Below, in pieces: positions 47,901 to 59,122 of a stretch of 64,000 bases of DNA. Made by a program: the position numbers and the translations under genes. This stretch comes from Cinnamomum chago (lineage: Eukaryota > Streptophyta > Magnoliopsida > Laurales > Lauraceae). The DNA is taken from positions 128,687,001-128,751,000 of the forward strand of contig CP142453.1 of the NCBI GenBank assembly GCA_038049695.1, in the 5' to 3' direction. The first letter of the stretch is position 1. Every line of letters starts with the position of its first letter. The notes under the pieces were generated by a model. The model did no database searches. It had not been told where the DNA came from and was given only the letters and a program-made list of their open reading frames with translations.

Positions 47901-48059
47901 CCCCCTTTTTTTCGTGGTTAGACGACTTGTATTTAGTCATATGTGCCCATATGTTTTGATTTATACACCTGGCCATTATGTGGAACATGTTAGGACTTTT
48001 ATTGAGATTGGCTAATTCATAGGTTGGACAAAACTTTGGGTCTATTTGAGTTAAAGTTT

Positions 48060-49190
48060 TCTATTTATTTTATAATGGACTGTGGTTGAACCGTCAGAAA
48101 AACTGAAGCGAAAATTAAAAAGCGAAGACTGAAAATTTTGGAGCCACAAGCCAAAATCCAGAATGAGTGTTTGCTATAGCGAACATGCACTTCACTATAG
48201 CGAAGTTGCAGCTGGGCAAGGTTGGGCAAGACTGTAAAGACAGGGCTCGCTATAGCAAGATCCCTCCTCGCTATAGCGAGCGAGGCGAAATATGCCAAGT
48301 TAGATCCGGACCCTGTGATATAATTTGACAGGACTTGAAAGTTTTAGTGGATTATTATTAGAAGTCTTATGCACGGATTTGGGGCAATATAAAGTCGACA
48401 TGTTGATTGGAATAATAAAGCTGTGAGTAAATTTTGTAATTGTTCAAAAGTAATTGATTTCTCTGATCGTGGTTTTTCTCCCGGTAAGGATTTTCACATT
48501 AAAATTTGTGTCTACTTTCTTGTGGTGATTGCTTGATAGATTATTTTGCTAATTCTATTTTATTTATTTGGTTACATTCCCTGTGCATTTGTTGTTGTAA
48601 CTAGCACCCATTCTAATAAGTGCGCTACTTTCAGAACGAATGCCATATATTTATGGCGTCGGTAGATTCATAACTACATATCATTTTTTGCTTACTGTAT
48701 CTCTTGTCAAGAATTGTTAATGAATTGTAATTTTGGATTGTGTTCTCTTGATTACATCTCTTGAGTTTGTTAAAAAAGTCATAACAAGTCCCAACTTTTT
48801 AACGTTTTAAAAAGTTCAAAAGTTTTACCCACCATTGTTGGATTCTATTTATCGTTAGTTATGCATTATTTATATGATCAATATTATTTTAGCACTACGT
48901 CTACAAATACCCCTATATTTTCACGAATCCAGCGCTGACCAAACATAAACCCCCTTTGAACAGGAATCAGTCCTAACTAGTTTGCATCTAATATGTACAA
49001 AAGTAACTGCTTGATTTCATTGAAGAAACAAATTGCTTCATGTATAGCCATTATCCCATTAACTTTGTGGAGCATAAATCAAGGGCTTGAATCATTTAAC
49101 TGAATTGATATTAAAGTCGTTGATACGCATACGCTAACCTAGACATCTTCCCCTGATTGGACCCAATAAGAAGTGGTGACAAATGCAATA
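48060..49190. other. Intergenic with CTATAGCGA motif cluster
   Basis: Between 48170 and 48285 CTATAGCGA or CTATAGCAA occurs four times, often as the palindrome CGCTATAGCG. The surroundings look like degenerate repeat DNA. No gene seen. Confidence 0.35.
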
Positions 49191-49800
49191 CATCACAGTG
49201 CTCAGAATTGTGAGAACCATCTTTTTACTCATACACAGACATGAAGACTATTTTTCCTCATTTCTTTCTTCTTTTTTTTAGAAACCACAATGAAGATTTA
49301 ATTTCACAAGTGGCATAAAAAGATGTTCTTTACAGTAAATATATATATATATATATATATATGAAGTTCTTTGAAAATTATGATAATTTAACTCACAAAC
49401 TTATGAAAATGAAAAATAAAACTGATGTATGAATGCTGATACCAGCCTCAACACACTCACATGAAAACACACAACAAATTTACAATTGAATGCCGCTCTA
49501 AAAGAGGGAAAATTTCTTTATTGTTGAACATTATATAGAATCCGTGTTTAGTTTTTCCACCAAAGTATACTCATTGATTGGTTCTTAAATTCAAGAAGAT
49601 TGTAATGGTTCAATTATTCAACTTTACATTTAGACACAGGTCAAATAATGGGAACTAATTTTAGTTGGATCAAACTGCAAAATTGAGCCAATAAAGACAC
49701 CCGAGGCACTGAAAGACATTTCAGAGTAGAGTTATGATGCATTTTCTTAAATAGGATCCGAGTGGCAAGAAGAGAAACTCCCAATGAATGCATAAGTAAA
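49190..49800 (-). repeat. R1 family fragment (copy C, inverted)
   Basis: Reverse complement matches copy A 14225-14925: CCACTCG.ATCCTATTTAAG, GAACCAATCAATGAGTATA, ATGTTCAACAATAAAGAAAT, GTGAAATTAAATCTTCA. A (TA)n tract lies at 49340-49362. It sits just 3' of the F-box gene. Confidence 0.9.
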
Positions 49801-49968
49801 AATGTAAACTTGTGTTCATAATCCTCTTTAAGACACCAAAAGCTGTGAAGGAAAAATGAAAACAGTACAAAAATTATAACATTAAGACCACATTAACATT
49901 CTTTTTTTTCCCTAGAACAGGAGGTTGTATTAACTTATAGATTGTTAAGGACCCATACTAACACGACC

Positions 49969-51965
49969 TCACCAACTTGTTACTTTGTAATGACCCAAGT
50001 ATATAATCTCAGCTGTCGAAGCTCGCCGAAATCGCAACAACTCCTGCAAAATACTTGAAACTTCTTCAGCTTCAACATAATCATTGGTATAAATTTTCAT
50101 TATCTCAAGCACAGGCGCATTGGAGAGTATACATCTTATGAATACCAAATCCAACAAGGTGGCGACTCCAAAGACCTCCACAGAACGGAGGTGACTTAAC
50201 AAACAATCAAACTGTGTTTCTGCACCCCAGAAATCACCCTCTTCTTCAAATAGATCATATCTGCCCTCAACTGAATCTAAATAATACTAGATGAATAACA
50301 AATTCAAACCCATGAAATCAGATTAGTATTGGACATTTTAGACCATAACAAGATCAAAATCAATAATAACCACACTTAAAGGTGACTCACCCCGATTTTA
50401 AGTTCTTTCAAGTTTGGTGCACTTCTCAGTATGCAGAGGATGGCCAAAATCTCCTTTGAATTCAGTTTTATGTCAACTTCAAGGCACTTAAGGTGATCAT
50501 ATGTAGCAGAAAGCTTCACTGGTATACTTCCAACACATAAGAACTTGCAAAGAGAAAAAAGATTGAAATGGTTTTATTAGGAGCAATGCATGGAAAAACC
50601 TTGTTTTGAAGCCTACAAAATTGTCTCAAGCATTCAAGATGATCAATGACTTTTGAGTTACATCAAAAGTAACGCATTTCAGCTAGGCATACGTCTCATG
50701 AGTCAAACCAACTCCTGGTAGCATGGAGTCGAATCGGATTTCAAACTATATCAGGCCACAAAGGGCCAAGTGGCCCACCAATGTCTTGGATTCTCCTTGA
50801 TGGTAATGGTAACTTTTGGTCTCGAGATTGCCCCCACTGTATCAACTTTATGTGATAACCGTTGCCTGCCCTCAGGAGGTTACAAAATGGGCAGTTCTAC
50901 CAAAACTTGTGCAACTGTTAAGTTTTCAAGCTCTGATGGTTTATTAGGGCTATCTCAATAAAGTGAGAGTGGAAGCCTAGAGATCCATGGTGGGACCTAA
51001 TGTGCATAGGGACCCGTGTATAAGCGTTATGCCCATTGCAGAGTATAATAGCTTTTGTACTATAAAAGTTGTTACTGAATTTTTTTTTTAAAGAGTTATA
51101 TAGATCATTCTTTTAATATCGGAAATCTAACCAAATGTATTATTGTTACCTGTACAACAGTACCCTTCAATGCAAGTCTTTCCATTCCGTGCGAACACCC
51201 AATAAACTGGAGAAAATTGTTCCCTTTCTCATAATCGTCCCAATAGTCAGGGGGGAGGCAAAAATCAAGAGATATATTAGTTAAAAGTGGACTACTTCCA
51301 ATTGAAAGATCTCGAAAAATTCCATAGAATTCCAAGTAACGAAGATTTGGAGCATGGATGTGAAACCGCTTAAAAAATTCAGCATACAATTTCAGTCTCT
51401 CTAGCAAAGGGCATTTTGAAATCAGATATTCAATATCATCTTCTGAAATAGAATTGTCAAGATCCAGGACCAAAAGATTATGGAAACCTTTGAATGTTGG
51501 AGGTACTTTCAAAATGCATAAGAACAACTCCAAATGACACAACTCTTGACAGTTGAAGATACCAGAAGGCACATCATAGTGCTTTTCTAATAGATTCACC
51601 TTGAGGCTTAATTTTTTAATTCCTTTCTTTGATAGGAACAAGATCCAGCGATCAAAGTGACTACCGCCTGGGACAAAAGACATGCACGAAAACTTGCAAA
51701 TTGGGCCAACATGAGACGAGAGAACGTGATCCACAGCATTAACATGTTTCGTTTTTTATTTACCTTTCATCAAGCAACCCTCATTGAAAACTATATCAGG
51801 AATCCTTACCCACTTGTACCTCCATTTTTTCGACAATATGCCCGTCCTAACTGCATCCCTTATTGGCAGACGAACAAGGATCAAATTCAAGACATCCTCA
51901 GGTAGATTGCTGATTGAATCTATACTTCCTTGAGAGAAGTGACCTGTTAGTTTTCTCTTCTTCAA
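49969..51965 (-). CDS. F-box/LRR protein (At1g13570-like) with one in-frame stop
   Basis: F-box proteins of this type serve as substrate receptors in SCF ubiquitin ligases. Exons: 51965-51150, 50543-50391, 50286-49969, all phase 0 with GT-AG introns (donors GTAACA, GTGAGT; acceptors TTGCAAG, ATCTAG). They total 428 codons, close to the family's usual 410-430. The F-box is at about residues 14-50 (SISNLPEDVLNLILVRLP, RDAVRTGILSKKWRYKWV). Leucine-rich segments follow (GIKKLSLKVNLLEK, LLVLDLDNSISEDDIEYL, APNLRYLEFYG). The C terminus has LQELLRFRRASTAEIIYLG, typical of the clade. Codon 70 is TAA (51758-51756); the same frame continues as KHVNAVDHVLSSHVGPICKF, which is conserved in the family, so splicing this part out is unlikely. 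A donor-like AAAGGTAAAT overlaps the stop, but a 71-nt intron from it would shift the frame. Likely a young pseudogene or a null allele; a sequencing error is also possible. Confidence 0.85.
50544..51149 (-). other. Intron 1 of the F-box gene (606 bp)
   Basis: Phase 0. The open frame at 50770-50961 (plus) has no recognised domain. No transposon ends seen. Confidence 0.6.
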
Positions 51966-52576
51966 TCCAAAAAACCAATTTCAATGAGAATATAGATTAA
52001 AAGATAACATTGTCATCCATGGTCGGATAAAAAATGGGAGATCTGAGCCTTTCACCATTGCTCCCCCACCAAAAACGTCACAACCAAAAATTTAATCAAG
52101 CGTGTTGGTTATGTATATTGAACACTTACCAATTGGTCGTTTCTTTTCATCCCAAATCATACATTTTTTAAACACGTGCACATGACCAACTTGACGTGGA
52201 CCAGCCTTATTTTCTTCATGTATGTTAGAATTTGGGTTGGGCCACATGATGAATGGCTAAAATCTTTCACCTCTCAAGTGCTGAAACAACTACAATTGTA
52301 GAGATATACCTTCATGGTGTACAATATAACCTCTTCAGAGACTATTAGCAGCGCTGCAGCAGAGATGATAAGAGAAACCCACCGTCGAAGTTAAGAGTCT
52401 TGTATCAAAGAATCGGGTTAGCACAAGTAGGAAATCAGGTGATCTTGAAACTTTAGTTTCCACGAATCAAATGCTCGCCCTTTGTCGTTTTTGGTTTCAG
52501 CCGTCTACCTGCATGTCAAAATGGGAAGATGAAGTGAAAATGATTGAATTATAAACAATGGCTCAAAATCATGATC
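51966..52576 (-). other. 5' flank of the F-box gene
   Basis: Contains the presumed 5' UTR and promoter. A GC-richer stretch at 52340-52510 could be a leader exon. No start-proximal gene on the plus strand is apparent. Confidence 0.35.
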
Positions 52577-52828
52577 GTGGTTGTCACGACCCGCAATTTT
52601 GAATTACGTTCATACAAATTCAGAGCCCGATTCGTTAGGGTTCAATTCAATTAATCATGTGAAATGGGTCAAATTACCATGGAACATTTAAACCCTCCAT
52701 CACATGATGGGATAATAGCACAAATATTAATAACTTAAAGTCTATACCATTAATTAAATTAAATAATTAATAAGTATTCATAGGATCATTGCTTTTGTGC
52801 AATGGTAATAGTCTCGGGTGCCATGCAT

Positions 52829-54420
52829 AGGACCCAGGATTTTTGTTCGAGGGGGGCATATGATGAAACAAATTCCTACATAAGCTTTTTAACTACAATA
52901 CCCAATTCTCAAGAGATCAATTCGAGAAACAAATAACAAAAATCTTAAACTCTAATGACAAACCCAACTTTGAAAATGACAGAGTTATAACACAAATCAA
53001 AACCTCACCTTTTCTATCCAGTCAAGTCAACATTGTATTAGTTGACAAGGAGTCGCTACATTTTTTTTTTCAATTGCTTCATGACTCAAATATATTACAA
53101 TCTATTATGAAATTGATGAATACATAGTAATCTAATGAGCTCAGTTCAGAAATCACAAACAATGATACAAGTAATCAGTTCGTCATAGAACTTCAACCTC
53201 ACCATTTACATGGTGCTGTTGATCAGGTGGGCGACCAAGTGAATGGGCCACATTCGATAAATGGTTGTGATAGGCCTATAATAACATCATGTACTAGTTA
53301 CAACAACTAATTTCACCAAATCTATGTCATCCATCCATCTGAAGTCCACTAATCAGACAAAATTTATAATCAGACAAAATTTAGGCCAATCAACACCACA
53401 CAAACTCCACAAGTAAGGACAAGATATTTTCCAGTATGCCCAAAAGATCATCATTTTACCATTCATTGAATTAGAGAATAGCTCAAAGCAATACCAAAAC
53501 ATTTCAGGTTGGGAAAAATCCACATGACACAGTCCCTATCTGGCTATCTCCCACCCTGCTCCAAATACAATGTTTTGGATGAGCTTCAATCCATGAAATA
53601 CATACTTCAAAGTTTAGCTTTCCTTGTTTCCTAAGGTCATGTTTGGCAACCAGATCTTTAGGAAAAAGATTTCGGTTTCCCTAAAGTTGTAGTAAATCCA
53701 TTTTTGGCAATTGTAAATTCTTGAGGATTTGGACGAATGGAAATCTTCGTTTGTTAGGATTTTTAAATCCGACCACACCCCCATAAGATTTAAAAATCTT
53801 CACTTAAGTGGATTTACACACCGAACTCTATTTTCTTAGCTATATTCATCAATACACACCAATATCAATGTGAAATCCTCAACTATACAAATCCACAGGG
53901 AGGAATCCTTGTTCCAGTGGTAGTGAAGAATCATAAGATCTATGGATTCCTTGCCTGTGACCAAACGTGCTCTAAGAGGAAAACCAAAAACCACCCCCAA
54001 ACAAGAAAACCCTGTTCCAAAAATAGAAGAAAATAAGACCCTTTTATCCTATTTTTCTAAAAGAAAGAACAAAATGCACAGTGGGAAAAAACCCATCTTC
54101 AGATTTCAAAAAAGAACATGTACATATGCATTTACAGCAAAATGAAGAAAGAGAAAAAGAGAGACCTAAAGATTGTGCTGCACTGCTGCTTGATGTAAGC
54201 CCAAATTTGCTTGAGGGCTTGGGTTCTAGGGATCTCGTTCGAGCAAGAGCTTGGAGAGGATTTGGGTGATTTTGGCATGAGGAAGGAGAAGGGATTCGAG
54301 AATAAAAGGGAGGTAGGGCCCACATTTTGCAATAAGGGGGCGGGCCATTAAAAATCTGTACATTCCCATATCCTAACGGGGTCCAGTGCCCCCAATGCCT
54401 TTAATGTGGGTCCGCCCCTG
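52829..54420. mobile_element. hAT, 1.59 kb, nested in the LTR
   Basis: Left GGACCCAGGATTTTTGTTCG, right GTGGGTCCGCCCCTG. Target duplication CATGCATG at 54421-54428 and CATGCAT at 52822-52828; the outer 8 or so bases of the left end are gone. Non-autonomous, related to the end at 40505. The open frames at 53942-54332 have no domain. Confidence 0.7.
53635..53972. mobile_element. PIF/Harbinger-type MITE, 338 bp, nested in the hAT
   Basis: Ends GGTCATGTTTGG and CCAAACGTGCTC with target duplication TAA (53632-53634 and 53973-53975). No coding capacity. Confidence 0.65.
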
Positions 54421-54710
54421 CATGCATGATAACATAGGCCCAAGACTCGCAAGCAGCCACTTTGTGCAAAATTGCAAAAGGTTAGGTCTATCTCCAGTCT
54501 AAACCTTCCCAAGACCCTGCTTCAGCGAGACCACACTCGATGATGACCTTTTAATTAATAAGGATTCATAAATATAAATGTCTACTATATGACCATTATT
54601 GATCTTATTACAAATCCTCAATAAAACTAGAATAAAAAACTAGCTAACTAATCAAAACTGTTAAATAGTTCTTTTGCAGAGTTATTAGAAATTCGGAATA
54701 TCACAGTGAT

Positions 54711-57630
54711 CCACTTAACATTCTCCCCTTGACACTCTTCCTCAAGTATATCATCATAATTAGATACTTGTTCATTGTCTACTTCATTACTTAGATTTTG
54801 GGCCTATTAAGTGGAGTAGGCACAGCAAGTAAACAAGGATATGCATGCAATAATGCAATCATCTAAATTCATTGGTTAAGACAAGTACGTCAAGTAAAAT
54901 AAGCAAGTGTGATATCTATAAACAATTGCTCAATACATAATTCATTCCATAATTACATCACAATTCATAGTTTCATAACTCCATCAATTTCCATGGGAAT
55001 TGGGGGGGTGGGGGTTGTTTTCATTATACCCACTATAGCCATTGCTGGTGGTTGTTGGTGTGGTCGTGAAGCACTATTCCCCCATTATTCCCACATACAT
55101 TACCATTAGTCCTGTGGGGCATATTTCCCACATAGAACTAATGTTCATCGATAATAACAAGAGCAAGACTCCAATATCAAAATCAATAATTTCTATAATC
55201 ATACACATGGCCAAATACATCATTGAATTCAGAATTTAAAGATTCAATCAAAATTTAAAGATTTGATTCAATCATTCCTATTGATTGGATTCAATCTTGA
55301 TGTGATACTAACAGACTTGCATACCACGTTGCTGGGTACTGTGTGGAACAACATGCACAATGCTCAGTATCACACACTCATCAATGTTGGTGGGCACATA
55401 ATAAAATAAAATAAAATATTATATATCAGCCTACAACTTACAATACCCATTCAACAAAAAAAAAAAAAAACCAAAAATCTTACAATACCAACTTACAAGC
55501 TGTGTAAAACAAAACTTGGGCATGTTAAATCAAATAAAATCCTGCAATTAAGGTAATCAATTGCTTCAATCAAGAGCCTAACCAACCTAATTACCATCCA
55601 TCCATAAAGGTGTTCATGCTCATAAGCCCCTTACCTTAGATCCTAGGGTCTGGATTTAGTGAAAAGATGGTGATGATGGAGGACTCAAAACCCCACGTGA
55701 GCAGCCTTTATCTTGTTCAATCTTTTATTTTGCATTATAATCGAGCGGACAGAGGGAGACATTAACAAGAGAGTTCCTCCGTCGAAAGAGTTTTATGTCA
55801 GTTGCCTTTTACAACAATTAGAGTGTCTTCTTTTCTTACCAAAAACCAGGAGTCGTTTAATAAGAAACTTCTTTCCCATTCTAATTATGCTTCCTAAACT
55901 TATTCCAACTTCTAACTTAAGCAACTACAGACTTCTCCCAACTATGGAATAGACTAGGCTAAAAATGCAAGCTTGCTCAAGAATAACTTAAGCTTCTACT
56001 TTCTTTGATGAGGGAAGGCCACCAGGGTGCCCTAGTAGACCATGGATGGTTTTTTTTTAAAGGAAAACCCTATATCCTTTGATGAGGGTTTTTCTTTTTT
56101 TTTAGAGTAAAAGATAAAACAGAGAAGAAAGATGAGACTCGACACAAAAAGAAGGTGACCTATTGGCACTTCAGCAAAAATATAAAATAAAATACATTGA
56201 CTTAATGTCATCCCCTTTTAACAAAATCATCTTCATCACTAATTAGCTTTTAGTGTGATGAAATTCTTTATAATCTTTTTAGTAAAAATGCCTAGGTTCT
56301 ATTGTGTTTTTTTTATAAAGAAGTCTTTACCAGGAAAGTTTTTCTTTTATTTATTTATTTAATTTGCTATGTTGTTCAAGTTGTAAAGAATACACCAACT
56401 AAAGAAAGGCCAAAAAATAGATTTTTTATTTATTAAATGTTCTTTTATATATATATATATTTTTTTTCTTTTTATATTGAGATTACTAGAGAGATTATTA
56501 TCAAGTGATTGCTTGAGAATAGAGGTGTCGGAAAAGGTGGGTATTGATCATCTTACTAATTCATCTTTTCTAAGTTTACAATTAGAGAAAAATATATACT
56601 TTTTTTATTTTAAGCTTTGAAACTTTCTATTCTCAAAACAACACGTGGCAGAATTGATTCCAACGTAGCCTAAAACTGAAATCAAAACATGAAAGAAGAG
56701 TAGCACCTGCACAGTCTCTCGACTGCTGGATCGATCCTCCTTCGATTGCTCGGAAGCACCTCACTCAGAGAGAGATGGAGAGTGAGGGTTTCCTTCGATA
56801 GCTCGACTGCTCAATATCTCTCTGTAGCACCTACACGATTAATAAAAACCTGAGATTAATCCATCAAGAACCCAAAAACAGTAGTTTTTCCCCCAAAAGA
56901 TTTTACCTTTACTTCTTGATTTCAGCTGTAGTGAATGGGGTTTTCATCTTCACCTTCTCTTACCTTTATCTACATCTGAGATAACTGTATGACGAGAAAA
57001 TAGTAAGATCGTGAAGATGGAGTTTGTAATATGTTGGTGAGGCGATGGGGTTTTTGGAGATTGTGAGGATGATTATGTTTGGAGAGAGACGAGTTCTGTG
57101 AAGGGGTTTGTGAAGATGGATATTTTTTTTTTCCATTAATGGAGATGGTATTGTGAAGATAGACTTTTTGGAGACTCTGTAGGTGAACTCTTTTCGGAGA
57201 AAGATTCTGATTGGTGATTGTTTGTAAATATATTTTCTTTGAAATTGTTTAAGATTGATATGCCAAGACCGAAATTTTCAAGATGGTAAGGATGGGTTAT
57301 GTTTGGAGATATGATTTTTCATCTTCACCTTTATAATTGAAATAAATTACACATGAAATTGGAGTGCTTCAGTTCAAAGAAAGTGAGTTACAAGTTTTCC
57401 AAAAGAGGTGGTGCATCTCACCGTATAATGACTGTACCAATTTATATCACAATTAAGATTTATTTGTAAAAAATGAAAAAAATCTTACATCAGTTACTAT
57501 GTCAATATAATTTTTAAAATATTTCTTAACCAACCACTTTTCTTAAATTTATTATTACTTTTTTGTTTCATAAAAATCTCTATTTCAAAATAGGACAAAG
57601 TTGTACAAGCAGATGCCCTTTTATTTTGTA
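54711..57630. other. Intergenic, no gene recognised
   Basis: AT-rich, with poly-A near 55457, (TA)n near 56445, and a region at 56640-57130 of richer composition (CACGTGGCAG, AGAGAGATGGAGAG) that might be a promoter or 5' UTR. No protein was identified. Confidence 0.35.
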
Positions 57631-57639
57631 GAGTCAGGA

Positions 57640-57960
57640 CAACTACTATTCTGTCTATAACAAAATATGGCCCAAGAAGTCCCAAGGGTCCAGCCCAGAG
57701 TTGGGTTTATGGGATGTATGCTAAACGAGTCAGGCCTCGGCCTAGGTTTAATGGCTTTTCTGATAAGTTCCAGCTCCTCCTACATAAAAGTCCGTGCCGA
57801 TTAGGAACGTCTGGGTTGGGCCTGAACCAGATTAGGCATGCACTAAGTCAGGCCTCATTCTGGGCTTTGAAGAAAAATGTTACCAAACAAACAGATACGA
57901 TGGACTCTTGATGCACAAAAGGCACCAGGAACATAAGACCTAAACCAATTCTAAGGATTC
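57640..57960. other. hAT-like GC-richer debris
   Basis: GGCCCAAG, GGGTCCAGCCC and GTCAGGCCTCGGCC give the look of hAT subterminal DNA. No ends or target duplication found. Confidence 0.25.
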
Positions 57961-58123
57961 TCAAGGACCTAGGCTACCTGAGCATGGCCAACCTTAGGCT
58001 GGTTGTGAACTGCACTTTAGCCCCGTGTGCTGAACCCATGGGGGGTCCCATAGTTAAGCATGCCAGCCCTGGTCTTATCATGGTTGAAGGGCAACCGTGA
58101 CCCAACACATTTAGCCCAAAAGG

Positions 58124-59122
58124 TGATATCTTTCTCTTTAAAACTGAATGTTGGTTGAGGAAAAAAAAAAAAAACCCTACAATTCTGGCCATAGGAGAAG
58201 CCACATTAGCTTCTTGGGGCCCATTAGTGAATGTGTCCTTTTAAAAACATACTAGTATGAAGCCCTTGTGCATCGCACATGTTAAGTCCTGAATAATATA
58301 TATTAAAACTAATATTTCATTCTTATAAATCTATTTATAACAATTAATTAAAAAATTCAAATCAACCAAAAATTATGAAAACCAAACATTTCATCGCTTA
58401 ATCCACCTCACGTCAAGAGACACAAAATAAAGGATTCATATGCATTTAACCTTAATTTATAGAGTTGGAAGGCATCCCTTTGAATTGGGTTACATTCACA
58501 CAAATGGACCCAAGAGACATTTGATTGAAAATGCACATATTTAGCCCAAGAGACACTTTTTTTTATTGAAAAGGCATATATTATGTGTTTTTGAAAGGAC
58601 ACATTCACAAATGGGCCCCAATAAGCAGATGTGACCTCTCCTAAAGCCAGAATTGAGGGTTTTTTTGAGGTTTTTTTCAACCAACATTCAGCTCTCAAGA
58701 GAAAGAATAATATTTGCCTTTTCAATAAAATATGTCTCTTGGGCTACATATGTGCCTTTTCAATAAAATGTGTTTCTTGGGTTACATATGTGCCTTTTCA
58801 ATTAATGTGTCTCTTGGGCTCATTTGTATGGATGTGACCCAATTCAAAGGGATGCCTTCCAACTTTATAAATTAATGTTATTTTTAAAGTTTTCATATAA
58901 TATTCAAAATGAGTAGAAATGCATACGAATTCTTTATTTTTAAGATGAAACATGTATGCTGTCGTGGATTAAAAGAAGAAAGGTTTGGTTTTCATATTTT
59001 TTTGGTTGATTTGAATTTTTTTAATTATTTTGTTAGATTTACATGAAAGGGAAATTAGTTTTAATATATTATTTAAGTCGCACAAGACTTAACCTGTGCA
59101 TCGCACATGAGCTTCATGCTAG
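58124..59122. mobile_element. Inverted structure with Helitron-like 3' ends on both sides
   Basis: Left ACTAGTATGAAGCCC then GTGCATCGCAC; right GTGCATCGCAC then GAGCTTCATGCTAGT. Each is a hairpin-plus-CTAGT end of the plant Helitron type, facing outward. Arms 58248-58560 and 58790-59122 are inverted copies (CCCAATTCAAAGGGATGCCT, TTTGGTTTTCATA, AAATTCAAATCAACC). In addition 58124-58250 is an inverted copy of 58585-58730 (ATTCTGGCC/GCCAGAATT, CAACCAACATTCAG). No coding capacity. Confidence 0.65.

Larger units (their letters stand above)
52582..54705. mobile_element. Solo-LTR-like fossil with nested elements
   Basis: Begins TGTCACGACCCGC, a start common in plant LTRs, and ends ATATCACA. Flanks GTGGT (52577-52581) and GTGAT (54706-54710) match 4/5. 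Without the nested hAT the LTR would be about 530 bp. No internal region or second LTR is seen beside it. Family not assigned (Gypsy or Copia). Old, broken. Confidence 0.5.

Noticed and set aside
51694-51763. 71-nt intron removing the F-box stop
   Set aside because: A donor-like AAAGGTAAAT and an acceptor-like TTTGCAAG exist, but removal shifts the frame and deletes a conserved segment.
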